This document shows positions 6,947 through 15,412 of a stretch of 64,000 bases of DNA, in pieces. The position numbers and the translations under genes are program-made. The notes under the pieces are model-generated. The model did no database searches, was not told the DNA's origin, and was given only the letters and a program-made list of their open reading frames with translations. Positions within the stretch are counted from its first letter, which is position 1, and every line of letters starts with the position of its first letter. The DNA comes from CBDDLD01 sp965230605 (lineage in GTDB: Bacteria; Bacteroidota; Bacteroidia; Flavobacteriales; Flavobacteriaceae): assembly GCA_965230605.1 (NCBI GenBank), contig CBDDLD010000004.1, forward strand, positions 1-64,000. The letters are read 5' to 3'.

Positions 6947-9900
6947 TTAGGCTGGAGCTCCGGAGTCACCAATTAGTATTGTAGTACTAGGCTTTATGGT
7001 ATTATCGGATTGTTCCTCCTCGCAAAAACAAGGCAAACCATCTTCTTCCAATAAAGCAGACTTTGCCTGTACAATAGTTAATGATGTCGGTAGACGTGTC
7101 TCCCAAGTACCTTCAACTTCGCCTTCAACAGTTTGCATTTCTTCTGCAATTGAGACATAAAGATCATTATCCTGATCGGCTACTAAGCCTTGACCATTCC
7201 AGATTTCACCAGTCTCCATGTACCAGTTAACTGCATCTTCAAAACCTGGTCGTACAGGAACTGTAGTGCGTGCCATTCCCGATTGCAAAAAGGCTTGGAA
7301 AATTGGATCAGCAGCTTCCTGCTCTTGGAAAAGAGTTTTCCAATCCGATTCAGAAGCATACATGTATGGGTAAAAGATATACGCCATAATATCCCAATCA
7401 AAAGCTTGCTCAAAAAACTTCACGGCTGAAGCGTGTCTTTGGAACGCTTCATTTCGGTTAACTGATTTCAACTCACCATTGCTGTAATTGTTCCTAGCGG
7501 TTTCTACTGAATACGGCTCTGCTAATAACTGTATGGCTATACGCTTCAACTCCTTCTTCTCTAAGCTTCTGTTTAGCAAAGGGTTAAAACTTAATCTTTC
7601 AGCGTCTTCTCCCTGTATTAGGTTGCCTTCATTAGCTACAATAGCATCATTATACTCTCTTAAACGCTCATAATAAGCATCCATAATGTTAGTATAGGTC
7701 TCGTTTTGCCATTTTTCAAAGGCTTCAGGTAATAGGTTTAACTTCACACTAACGTTAATACTTCCTGATAAATTACCTAATTGTGAGCATGATACAGGAA
7801 TCGTATTAACAAACTTATTAATAGGCGTTTCAATTATAGAATTATTAGGCATCTGTCTATTTCCTACAAAAACAACTGAATTGTTGATGTGGTTATCAAG
7901 ACTATCAAACCAACTTGCTTTAGCAGAAACAGTGTAATATCCTTCTGGTATTTCTAAATCAGTTGCTTCTGAAGTGTTCTCATTATACTCTCCACCTCCT
8001 GGAGACCCTATATAAGACATAGATTTACCAGTGAATATCTGAATAGGTTGAGGTTCTGATACTTCAGCGCCATATAAGGCTGCCTTTGATTTATAGTTGC
8101 TTCTTGTTAAGCTTTGAGCTGATAGTATTCCGTTATTCTTAGGGTGAATAGGCGGTTCTGGTATAATAACATCAGACTCTATTTCATTATTCTCAATTTG
8201 CTTCCAGATGGCATCTTTTAGAAAACGTGCAGGCTCCGGAATAGCAAACTCATACATAAGGCGCTTCCCGTAATTAATGAGCTTATTCTTGTAGATCTTA
8301 TCTACCCATCTATATACTCCAGTAACATGCTCTGTCCCTTCTGTATTATCAAAACCATGCTTATTATTTTCTTCAAACTCTTTTAGAATTCTTGATGTTC
8401 GCTTACTCTCTACTTTGGTTACAATACGTTCCATAGCACGTTCAGTCACCTCCTGAGCATAGGTTTGTGCCTGACTATTTGAGTTAGATGTTGAGCTTGA
8501 TGATGAACTGTCAAAGTACGCTCCTGCATTGAAGCCCCAATTTTTACCACCTCCATGAACAGATGCATTACCTCCATAAGACTGCGCTTGATCTTCGTTT
8601 AATACTTGAGCCACTTCACTTTGCATTTCGTTACGCTCTGTAGTTGTGGTGTCTGTTAAGTTCTCACGCTCTGTAGTATCAGTTCGTTCAGTAGTTGTTT
8701 CTGAGCTTAACAGACTTCTTGTCGAACGCTCTTTATATTCTCTTGCTAGGATATTTTCTATATGAGATACTTCTCCTGGCACATAACAACACACTTCCTG
8801 CTCTACGCGTCTGAAATCTGCTATACCTAAATTAGTAACACCATAAATTGTAGAGTCTGTAGTAGGCGGATCAGTTGTGTCGTCCTCGCAGCTAAAATCC
8901 ACTTGCTTTTGACCAATTAACCCTCCTAAACCTGTAGACGACATACCGATAACCTCATCAAAGTTTAAGGTTTCACCATTACTCAAGGTTATAGTTCCTG
9001 ATAACCTTGGTGCGCCAGCGTTAGATTCTCGCTCTATTCTCGTTCTGTCATCAAACAACTTTGTTGTTAATGTTTTTGGCCCTGTAGATGAAAATTGATA
9101 ATCTGTACTGTTTATTGTGATATCATCATTTGTATACACTAAGTTGTAATTCATGCCTGTTACAGTTACAGGGTCGCTTTCATAAGAAAGGTCCATAGTA
9201 AAGTACCAGTCTCTATCATCATCACTATCGACACGTGTTGCTGAAGCTTTTAAAACTACAGTGTAGCAATTAGACGACGTGTCTTGAGCGTTAATTTTAG
9301 CGTTTACTATTGCCGGAACATGGTCTAATGAAATCTCGTTATCTACATAAAATTCAACTTCCTTGTCAAGGTCGTCAAACTTTGAAATGAACCGTTGTAT
9401 AGGGTCCTTAACAACAACTTTAGAGCCGCCTTTTAAAACCGTTTTTGATGATTTTTGTTGTAGGGCCTGAACTTCACTTTCTTTATTACTTGCCTTTGTT
9501 TTAAGCTCATCTAAAACCTTTTGAAACGTATCATTTTGTAATAAGTTCTGATCTGTTAAGTATTGAAAGCTTAATGCAGATACCTTAGCTTGAATGGACA
9601 AGCTATCTATTTCAGTTGATTTTTCATAAGTGAACTCTGGAAGCTTGTCGTGTTTTAATTGTTCTACTTGCTCATAAACTTGTTTGTCGGCATTCCATTG
9701 GTCTACAAGCCCTATCGTTGCTTTAGCCATAATAAGATCTACACTTTCTTGATGGCTCTTTAATGCTGATTCATACTTTGTAGATTCTGCGACATCATAG
9801 GACTTTTTTAATGCTCTTAATTCCTCTTCAAGCTTTCCTATAACGCAAAGCTCGTATTTAGATGCGATTAGATCATTTAATCGTTGCTCTAGCTTATTAT

Positions 9901-10498
9901 CGGCTAAAGGTGTCGATTTCTTGCTAGCAGGTTTCTGTAATCGCAAAGCTTTTGACAATACTACGGATGCATTTGCACGTCTGATAAATTCTTTTTCTTG
10001 ATCTTCTGTAAAAATGACATCTCCACCTAGCCCGCTAGAAAATTTTTGGAAGGCCAAAGCAAATTTATTAGCAACTAATAATTGTATTAATGCCTCTCTT
10101 ACATAAACCGAAGTTTTGGCAACAGTCTGATAAATAAGGTTATCCCAAACATTTAATTCTTTTTCTAGACTTAAAGGCTCTACACTTCCTAGCTTTGTTT
10201 TAATCTCTGCGAAGGTTAGTGCATTCTTATTTTTCATTAACCAACTAGAAAAGATATACAAACCTTCGTCGATAAGTCTAACATCTGATCTGGTTTTTGC
10301 CGCTGAAAATGTATCGCTTGTTTCTTGAAGCTTACCGGGAATGTCTTTTTCTTTAAGTCCGGAGATTGCTTTAAAATAGGCCCCACTCTTTTCATCTGGA
10401 TGAAATACGAAACCTGGTTTTTCTTCTTTTTTATCAATTAATTGCGGGTTACGCAAAGTCACAAACCTGAATAGGTTTTGATTAATTGTTTTACTCAT
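6947..10498 (-). CDS. 1183-residue protein of unknown family
   Basis: I cannot assign a family. Residues 1-200 are helical; 200-350 is charged and coiled-coil-like; 360-540 looks beta-rich. A central block begins at 560-590 (VCCYVPGEVSHIEN), passes through a Thr/Glu-rich segment (600-625) and a Gly/Ser-rich stretch (641-675), then an aromatic block (715-760, GVYRWVDKIYKNK). After 840 it is beta-rich again, with another helical part at 925-1130. There is no signal peptide, transmembrane segment or T9SS tag, so if it acts outside the cell it needs another exit route, and a holin/endolysin set lies in the same block. It precedes the toxin-like gene by 108 bases. It could be a carrier, an assembly partner or a toxin itself. 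Confidence 0.5.
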   Translation of the reverse strand: MSKTINQNLFRFVTLRNPQLIDKKEEKPGFVFHPDEKSGAYFKAISGLKEKDIPGKLQETSDTFSAAKTRSDVRLIDEGLYIFSSWLMKNKNALTFAEIKTKLGSVEPLSLEKELNVWDNLIYQTVAKTSVYVREALIQLLVANKFALAFQKFSSGLGGDVIFTEDQEKEFIRRANASVVLSKALRLQKPASKKSTPLADNKLEQRLNDLIASKYELCVIGKLEEELRALKKSYDVAESTKYESALKSHQESVDLIMAKATIGLVDQWNADKQVYEQVEQLKHDKLPEFTYEKSTEIDSLSIQAKVSALSFQYLTDQNLLQNDTFQKVLDELKTKASNKESEVQALQQKSSKTVLKGGSKVVVKDPIQRFISKFDDLDKEVEFYVDNEISLDHVPAIVNAKINAQDTSSNCYTVVLKASATRVDSDDDRDWYFTMDLSYESDPVTVTGMNYNLVYTNDDITINSTDYQFSSTGPKTLTTKLFDDRTRIERESNAGAPRLSGTITLSNGETLNFDEVIGMSSTGLGGLIGQKQVDFSCEDDTTDPPTTDSTIYGVTNLGIADFRRVEQEVCCYVPGEVSHIENILAREYKERSTRSLLSSETTTERTDTTERENLTDTTTTERNEMQSEVAQVLNEDQAQSYGGNASVHGGGKNWGFNAGAYFDSSSSSSTSNSNSQAQTYAQEVTERAMERIVTKVESKRTSRILKEFEENNKHGFDNTEGTEHVTGVYRWVDKIYKNKLINYGKRLMYEFAIPEPARFLKDAIWKQIENNEIESDVIIPEPPIHPKNNGILSAQSLTRSNYKSKAALYGAEVSEPQPIQIFTGKSMSYIGSPGGGEYNENTSEATDLEIPEGYYTVSAKASWFDSLDNHINNSVVFVGNRQMPNNSIIETPINKFVNTIPVSCSQLGNLSGSINVSVKLNLLPEAFEKWQNETYTNIMDAYYERLREYNDAIVANEGNLIQGEDAERLSFNPLLNRSLEKKELKRIAIQLLAEPYSVETARNNYSNGELKSVNRNEAFQRHASAVKFFEQAFDWDIMAYIFYPYMYASESDWKTLFQEQEAADPIFQAFLQSGMARTTVPVRPGFEDAVNWYMETGEIWNGQGLVADQDNDLYVSIAEEMQTVEGEVEGTWETRLPTSLTIVQAKSALLEEDGLPCFCEEEQSDNTIKPSTTILIGDSGAPA

Positions 10499-10588
10499 TT
10501 TAAAATTTTTAAAGTTTATACTTGTTTTTCAAGCTCCTTGTGTGGAACTGTTCTGTTTCGCTTTTCTAACAGCTACCCTTAGCACAAA

Positions 10589-10605
10589 GCCTTAATAACT
10601 AAGGC
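10589..10605. promoter_or_regulatory. Dyad upstream of the 1183-residue gene
   Basis: GCCTTA-ATAAC-TAAGGC, a perfect 6-base dyad in the divergent gap between the large minus-strand gene and the repressor. Its core CCTTA...TAAGG resembles the CCTT...AAGG dyad upstream of the endolysin gene, so both may be sites for one regulator. Confidence 0.4.
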
Positions 10606-10681
10606 ATAAACTTTAAAGGTGTTCTATGAATCTATAAAACACCACCGCTTTTCTTTACAAAATTACCCTCGTAAAATGCGT

Positions 10682-10761
10682 TCAAATTAGAATAAAAACG
10701 CTTTAAAATCACACAAATGTTTAATTTTAAAGCATTTTTTGTATATTAGCCTCTAATTTGA
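10682..10761. promoter_or_regulatory. Nested dyads in the divergent repressor/toxin gap
   Basis: An outer pair of perfect 10-mers, TCAAATTAGA (10682-10691) and TCTAATTTGA (10752-10761), encloses an inner pair, GCTTTAAAAT (10700-10709) and ATTTTAAAGC (10724-10733). Their midpoints are within 5 bases of each other. Placed 79-158 bases before the HTH/S24 repressor start, they are good operator candidates. The 341-base gap (10499-10839) holds no gene I can see. Confidence 0.5.
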
Positions 10762-10839
10762 TTACAAATATATAACATTTTACAAAAGAAAACCAACAAA
10801 ATTTTAATTTTTTTGTAATACGTTTATAAAACTTAGATC

Positions 10840-11649
10840 ATGGAGGGTATCGACGAAAAAATCACAGCAATTATTAATCACTTTAACCTTAATAATTTTT
10901 CATTCTCTAAGCGGATTGGTGTCACAGGGACTACAATAGACAGTATTGTTAATGGTAGGCCTCAAAATGACGGATCTAGAAAGAAAACCAAACCTGGTTA
11001 TGATGTTTTAAATTCGATTATAGACACCTTTAATATTAACCCAGATTACTTGTTTGGCAAAAGCAGTGTTATGCTCAAATCTGAGGTAACCAATACTCCA
11101 ACATATTCTGGAATACCACAAGTTGTGGCGGTAAATCAAACCGGTGAGGAAAATGTGGTGTATGTACCTGTGAAGGCAAGAGCTGGTTATTTAGGCGGCT
11201 ACGGTGATCCGGAATATATAGAGACACTTCCTTCTTTTAATATGCCCCATTTAACTAATGGAACTTATCGTTGTTTTGAAGTTAAAGGTAATTCTATGGT
11301 GCGTACATTTTTTGATGGAGATTTAGTTTTTGGAAAGTATGTAGAGGACCTAAGAGACATTAAAGATGGTAGGGTTTATGTTGTTGTTAGTAAAAATGAA
11401 GGCGTCGTATTGAAGCGTGTTATTAATAGAATTGATGAACGTGGTAAATTAATTTTAAAAAGTGATAACAAGGACGGCAACTATCCTACATATACTATAA
11501 ATAGAGAAGATATTATGGAGGTGTGGTATGTAACTATGTATGCTTCTAAACAAATGCCAGAACCTGTGGATATCTACGATAGACTTCACGATCTTGAAAG
11601 CAAGATCATAGACCTAGAAGGCGCGCTTCAACGTAAAGCTCTAAACTAA
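10840..11649 (+). CDS. HTH/S24 peptidase-domain transcriptional repressor (CI/LexA-like)
   Basis: A 269-residue regulator. Residues 1-75 are an N-terminal helix-turn-helix of the XRE/phage repressor kind (SFSKRIGVTGTTIDSIVNG), and 105-230 are an S24 self-cleaving domain. The catalytic pair is S152 in KGNSM and K192 in VVLKRV; a candidate scissile A115-G116 lies in KARAGYL. The spacing (37 and 40 residues) is close to that of LexA. The C-terminus (245-269) is a short leucine-zipper-like helix. In this family RecA-stimulated self-cleavage relieves repression after DNA damage. It is divergent from the large gene and only 9 bases ahead of rnpA. Control of the block is inferred. Confidence 0.85.
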   Translation: MEGIDEKITAIINHFNLNNFSFSKRIGVTGTTIDSIVNGRPQNDGSRKKTKPGYDVLNSIIDTFNINPDYLFGKSSVMLKSEVTNTPTYSGIPQVVAVNQTGEENVVYVPVKARAGYLGGYGDPEYIETLPSFNMPHLTNGTYRCFEVKGNSMVRTFFDGDLVFGKYVEDLRDIKDGRVYVVVSKNEGVVLKRVINRIDERGKLILKSDNKDGNYPTYTINREDIMEVWYVTMYASKQMPEPVDIYDRLHDLESKIIDLEGALQRKALN

Positions 11650-11658
11650 GCTTTGTAG

Positions 11659-12042
11659 ATGATTCAACGAAATACATATTCTAAAAAAGAGCGTTTAAAG
11701 AGTAAAAAACAGATCGAAGCATTATTTAATAAAGGTCGATCTGTAACTGCTTTTCCTTTAAGGCTGATCTATTTAGAAACGATATTTGATGACGATGTCA
11801 AAATAAAAACCGGAGTTTCTGTGAGTAAACGGCTTCATAAAAATGCTGTTGATCGAAATAAAATCAAACGTTTGCTAAGAGAAGCTTATCGCCTTAATAA
11901 AGGTGAATACTTTAACAATAGTACAACATCTTATGCGTTTATGATTTTGTACCTTAGTAAAGATGGAACAACTTTTGACGCTGTAGACACTGCTATGAAA
12001 ACGTTGTTTGAGAAATTTATAAAAACAACATCTGAATCTTAG
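11659..12042 (+). CDS. rnpA: Ribonuclease P protein component
   Basis: A 127-residue basic protein that binds the catalytic RNase P RNA and helps it mature tRNA 5' ends. The RNR signature is clear: AVDRNKIKRLLREAYR at about residues 65-80, preceded by the central FPLRLIYL strand and KTGVSVSKR. Length is normal. It lies 9 bases after the S24 repressor gene and 4 bases before the S41 protease gene, so it is probably transcribed with both; rnpA next to an S41 protease is usual in flavobacteria as I recall. The phage-like repressor directly upstream is less expected. Confidence 0.96.
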   Translation: MIQRNTYSKKERLKSKKQIEALFNKGRSVTAFPLRLIYLETIFDDDVKIKTGVSVSKRLHKNAVDRNKIKRLLREAYRLNKGEYFNNSTTSYAFMILYLSKDGTTFDAVDTAMKTLFEKFIKTTSES

Positions 12043-12046
12043 ACCT

Positions 12047-13681
12047 ATGAAATCCTTCTTTAGAAAAAAAATAATTCTTCCGTTATTAACAGTAGTGATA
12101 TTCTTGAGTACCACGGCTTTTAATAATGACTTTTTTGAGATTGCCAAGCAGATAGAGATTTTTACCACTATGTTTAAAGAACTAAACATGAACTATGTTG
12201 ATGACACCAATCCTGGTGATTTAATGGATAAAGCCATTAAAAGCATGTTAGAAGATCTAGATCCTTACACACAATTTTACAATGAGCAAGATGTGCAGGC
12301 ATCACGAATTAATAATGCTGGGGATTATACTGGTATAGGCGCTAATGTCCTAACATTAAAAGATAAGCTTGTTATTGTTGAACCTTTTAAAGGTTATGCA
12401 GCCGATAAGGCAGGGCTTAAAGCGGGTGACGAGATTATAAAAGTAGATAATGTAACTGTAGCAGACTTTAAAGATGATGCTGGAAATCTTCTACAAGGTG
12501 CAGCTGGATCTGAAGTTGAGGTTACCTATAATAGGCAAGGCAAACAAAACACTGTTAAAATCACTAGGGAATCATTAGAGATACATGCCGTGCCTCATTA
12601 TTCTATGGTTGATGAAAAAACGGGGTATGTTGTTTTGAGACGTTTTAATAATAAAGCCTCCTCAGAAACCATAGAAGCTATTCAGAGTTTAAAAGCTGAA
12701 GGAGCCACTCAACTTATATTAGATCTAAGGGGTAATCCTGGTGGTTTACTTAATGAAGCGGTCAATGTTACTAATATTTTTGTTCCGGCTAATCAATTGG
12801 TTGTAACTACAAAATCTAAGGTTAAAAAGTATAACAGAACTTACTACACAAAGAGAGCGCCTCTAGATACTGAAATGCCTTTAGTAGTATTAATAGATGG
12901 AAAAAGCGCTTCAGCAAGTGAAATTGTTTCCGGTGCGTTACAAGATATGGATAGAGCAGTGGTTGTGGGCGCTAGAAGCTTTGGAAAAGGCCTAGTGCAA
13001 CGTCCGAAACCACTTACTTATGGCACGCAAATGAAAATTACGATTTCTAGGTACTATACACCTTCAGGACGATGTATTCAAGCCCTTGATTATTGGAATA
13101 GAGATGAAAATGGTAAAGCCACTAGAGTTAAGGAAGAAAACTACAAGGCGTTTAAGACTAGAAATGGTCGCCCAGTGTTTGATGGTGGTGGGGTACAACC
13201 AGATATTACGATTGAAAACTCTTCTGTAACACCAATTACAAAAGCGATTGTAGATGGTCACTTTATATTCGATTTTGCTACGCAATACCATTACAATAAC
13301 TCTGTAAGTGATTTAAAATCATTTGCTTTAACTACTAATGATTTTAAAGATTTTAAACAGTTTCTAAAATCTAAAGGGTTTAGTTTCGAAACAAAAACTG
13401 AAAAAGCATTTGAAGACGCTATAACTGTTGCTAAAGAAGAAGAACTTAACAATACTATTAGTTCTGAATATCGCAATTTAATTAAAACTATTGAGGCTTA
13501 TAAAGCACAAACAATAGATGCTAACAAAGAGCGCTTACAAGCATTATTGACAGACGAAATCATTAAGCGATACTTTTATAGTGAAGGGCTTTATGACTAT
13601 TATACCGCTAATAATTCTGAGATAAAAAAAGGATTAGAAATACTGAATAATCCTACAGAATATGGAAATATATTAAACTAA
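12047..13681 (+). CDS. S41 family C-terminal processing peptidase
   Basis: A 544-residue exported protease of the CtpA/Prc group. An N-terminal membrane/signal segment (about 7-25) is followed by a PDZ domain (about 90-175, GAAGSEVEVTY region) and the catalytic core. The catalytic Ser is S289 in KSASASEI and the general base is K314 in SFGKGLVQ, with the family's 25-residue spacing. LDLRGNPGG (226-234) is the conserved substrate-binding strand. It acts in the periplasm on protein C-termini. A 120-residue C-terminal helical extension follows the core. Stop and start codons with rnpA are 4 bases apart. Confidence 0.94.
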   Translation: MKSFFRKKIILPLLTVVIFLSTTAFNNDFFEIAKQIEIFTTMFKELNMNYVDDTNPGDLMDKAIKSMLEDLDPYTQFYNEQDVQASRINNAGDYTGIGANVLTLKDKLVIVEPFKGYAADKAGLKAGDEIIKVDNVTVADFKDDAGNLLQGAAGSEVEVTYNRQGKQNTVKITRESLEIHAVPHYSMVDEKTGYVVLRRFNNKASSETIEAIQSLKAEGATQLILDLRGNPGGLLNEAVNVTNIFVPANQLVVTTKSKVKKYNRTYYTKRAPLDTEMPLVVLIDGKSASASEIVSGALQDMDRAVVVGARSFGKGLVQRPKPLTYGTQMKITISRYYTPSGRCIQALDYWNRDENGKATRVKEENYKAFKTRNGRPVFDGGGVQPDITIENSSVTPITKAIVDGHFIFDFATQYHYNNSVSDLKSFALTTNDFKDFKQFLKSKGFSFETKTEKAFEDAITVAKEEELNNTISSEYRNLIKTIEAYKAQTIDANKERLQALLTDEIIKRYFYSEGLYDYYTANNSEIKKGLEILNNPTEYGNILN

Positions 13682-13725
13682 ATTTTTAAAATTAACTATA
13701 TTTAACAAGGTCGAACTTTGAACTA

Positions 13726-14562
13726 ATGCGATATTTAGTAATCATATTTTTATGCTTATTACAGCCATTGGCAGCTCAGAAGGAGTTAAAACATGTGGTG
13801 TATTTTGACACCGATAAATATAATATTCCTTCTACTGAGCATTACCGATTGTTGTTGTTTATGTCTGAAATAGAGACTATGGATATTGAAAAAGTATCCA
13901 TTTACGGTTTCTGTGACGATAGGGGTAGTGATTCATACAACATGGTACTATCGCAGCAACGTGCCGATGCTATAAAAACGGTCTTTTCTAATAATGAGTT
14001 TGATGAAAATCTCATCACAAATGTTGATGGTAAAGGTGAAGTGCTTCTAAAAATTGTTAAGGAAGACGACCTCCACAAGATACGTGGATTAAATAGAAAA
14101 GTGGAGATCATAGTAAAACCCTATTTTCCTCCGAGGGAAAAAGAGGTTAAACCCAAAAAAGAAACTGCTGAAGATCTCCTTAGAGGTGATTTAAAGGAAG
14201 GTGATAAGATATTGATTGACAATTTGTTATTCAGAACAGGTTATGCTTATCTAGTTCCCGACTCAAGAAAGGTATTAGATAAAATAGCTGATGTTCTTGT
14301 AGAACGAAAAGATATTTACTTCACTATAGAGGGCCATGTCTGTTGCACCCATGGTGAACGCGATGCAATAGACCGAAAAACGAAAAAACGTAACTTATCC
14401 GTGGCTAGGGCTAAACTAGTCTATGATTACCTCGCTAAAAAAGGGGTAGATAAACGCCGTATGAAATATGTTGGTATGAAACGAAAATTCCCTCTTGGTG
14501 GTGAGCCTGAATTTGATCGTCGTGTAGAAATAGTTGTGACTGGTATTAAAACAGCAAATTAA
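13726..14562 (+). CDS. Exported protein with two OmpA-like domains
   Basis: A 278-residue protein with signal peptide (MRYLVIIFLCLLQPLAAQ). It has two OmpA-type peptidoglycan-binding modules in tandem: about 22-130 (VYFDTDKY ... GFCDDRGS ... NMVLSQQRADAI) and about 160-275 (LLFRTGYAYLVPDS ... IEGHVCCTH ... NLSVARAKLVYDYL ... DRRVEI). There is no N-terminal barrel, so it is a soluble or peripheral envelope protein, possibly tethering outer membrane or T9SS parts to peptidoglycan. Its last 4 bases overlap the convergent VOC gene. The double domain without a barrel is less common than a single OmpA module. Confidence 0.85.
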   Translation: MRYLVIIFLCLLQPLAAQKELKHVVYFDTDKYNIPSTEHYRLLLFMSEIETMDIEKVSIYGFCDDRGSDSYNMVLSQQRADAIKTVFSNNEFDENLITNVDGKGEVLLKIVKEDDLHKIRGLNRKVEIIVKPYFPPREKEVKPKKETAEDLLRGDLKEGDKILIDNLLFRTGYAYLVPDSRKVLDKIADVLVERKDIYFTIEGHVCCTHGERDAIDRKTKKRNLSVARAKLVYDYLAKKGVDKRRMKYVGMKRKFPLGGEPEFDRRVEIVVTGIKTAN

Positions 14563-14963
14563 GATTTTACTTCTCCGAAACATAAGATATAGCCATCTAT
14601 ATCTTCTATTTCAAAATCTATATTTCCATATTCAGTTTCTCTTAAGGGCTTTATCATAGAAATATCATTTTTTAAACACTCATTATATAAACTCTTAACA
14701 TCATCTGTCCATATATAAGCATCCCAAGCTTCCTTTCCATCAGTATGATGCCACCCAGAAGCAATAAATGGCTCTCTATTAGGTCTGCTTAACCCTTTTT
14801 TATTTAATTGACGTAACATTAGTGTTACCCCTCCTCTGCTTATAATCGCGAACATTGGATTCTTTTCATGTATCCATTCAATGGTAAAACCTAGTTTTTG
14901 AGTGTAAAACTCTACTGATTCGGAAATATTATTAACTATAAGTTGAGGTGCTATCGATTTCAT
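14559..14963 (-). CDS. VOC (glyoxalase/bleomycin-resistance) family protein
   Basis: A 134-residue protein with one vicinal-oxygen-chelate fold: APQLIVNNISESVEFYTQKLGF at the start, a glutamate-containing IDGYILCFGE strand at the end. Members bind a metal and act on glyoxal adducts, antibiotics or small metabolites; no substrate can be assigned. It is the last gene of a minus-strand operon and overlaps the GNAT gene by 4 bases, so translation is coupled. Confidence 0.85.
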   Translation of the reverse strand: MKSIAPQLIVNNISESVEFYTQKLGFTIEWIHEKNPMFAIISRGGVTLMLRQLNKKGLSRPNREPFIASGWHHTDGKEAWDAYIWTDDVKSLYNECLKNDISMIKPLRETEYGNIDFEIEDIDGYILCFGEVKS

Positions 14964-15406
14964 TTTTTATAAATCATTTGTATATGTGGAATGCCATCTT
15001 CTAGATACTCCTCTCCTACTTCAAAAAACTTAAGATTATTGTAAAAGCGTTTCAGGTATGTTTGTGCTGATATTTTTACATGTTTATCATTGAAATAAAT
15101 AGCAATTGCTTCTACAGATGCTTTCATAATATCATAACCATACTTGTGCTCTCGTTCTGATTCTTTAACAACTACTCTACCAATGCTTGCTTCTTCAAAA
15201 TAGTCACCAGCTTTAAAAATTCTTGTATAAGCAACTACTTCACCGTCTTTATAACCTATAACATGCAACGCTTTTTGATCTTTATTATCTATGTCTTGAT
15301 ACACACAATCTTGCTCTACTACAAAAACTTCGCTTCGTAAACGAAGAATTTTATAAAGTTCTTCAGTAGATAATTCAGAAAATGATTTCGTTTCTATTGT
15401 GATCAT
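14960..15406 (-). CDS. GNAT N-acetyltransferase, ElaA type
   Basis: A 148-residue single-domain acetyltransferase. The N-terminal block LYKILRLRSEVFVVEQDCVYQDID is diagnostic of the ElaA subgroup; the acetyl-CoA-binding part is IGRVVVKESEREHKYGYDIM (about 80-100). The substrate is unknown, as for most of the subgroup. It lies in the operon running from rpiB to the VOC gene, with a 4-base overlap on one side and a 6-base gap on the other. Confidence 0.9.
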   Translation of the reverse strand: MITIETKSFSELSTEELYKILRLRSEVFVVEQDCVYQDIDNKDQKALHVIGYKDGEVVAYTRIFKAGDYFEEASIGRVVVKESEREHKYGYDIMKASVEAIAIYFNDKHVKISAQTYLKRFYNNLKFFEVGEEYLEDGIPHIQMIYKK

Positions 15407-15412
15407 ACTCTA

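Noticed and set aside
9228..9242. A parS site at ACACGTGT inside the 1183-residue gene
   Set aside because: The outer four bases on each side do not match the parS pattern.
2511..11649. An intact or defective prophage
   Set aside because: Only lysis genes and a repressor are phage-like. No terminase, portal, capsid, tail, integrase or attachment-site repeats are visible, and the large genes do not resemble virion genes I know.
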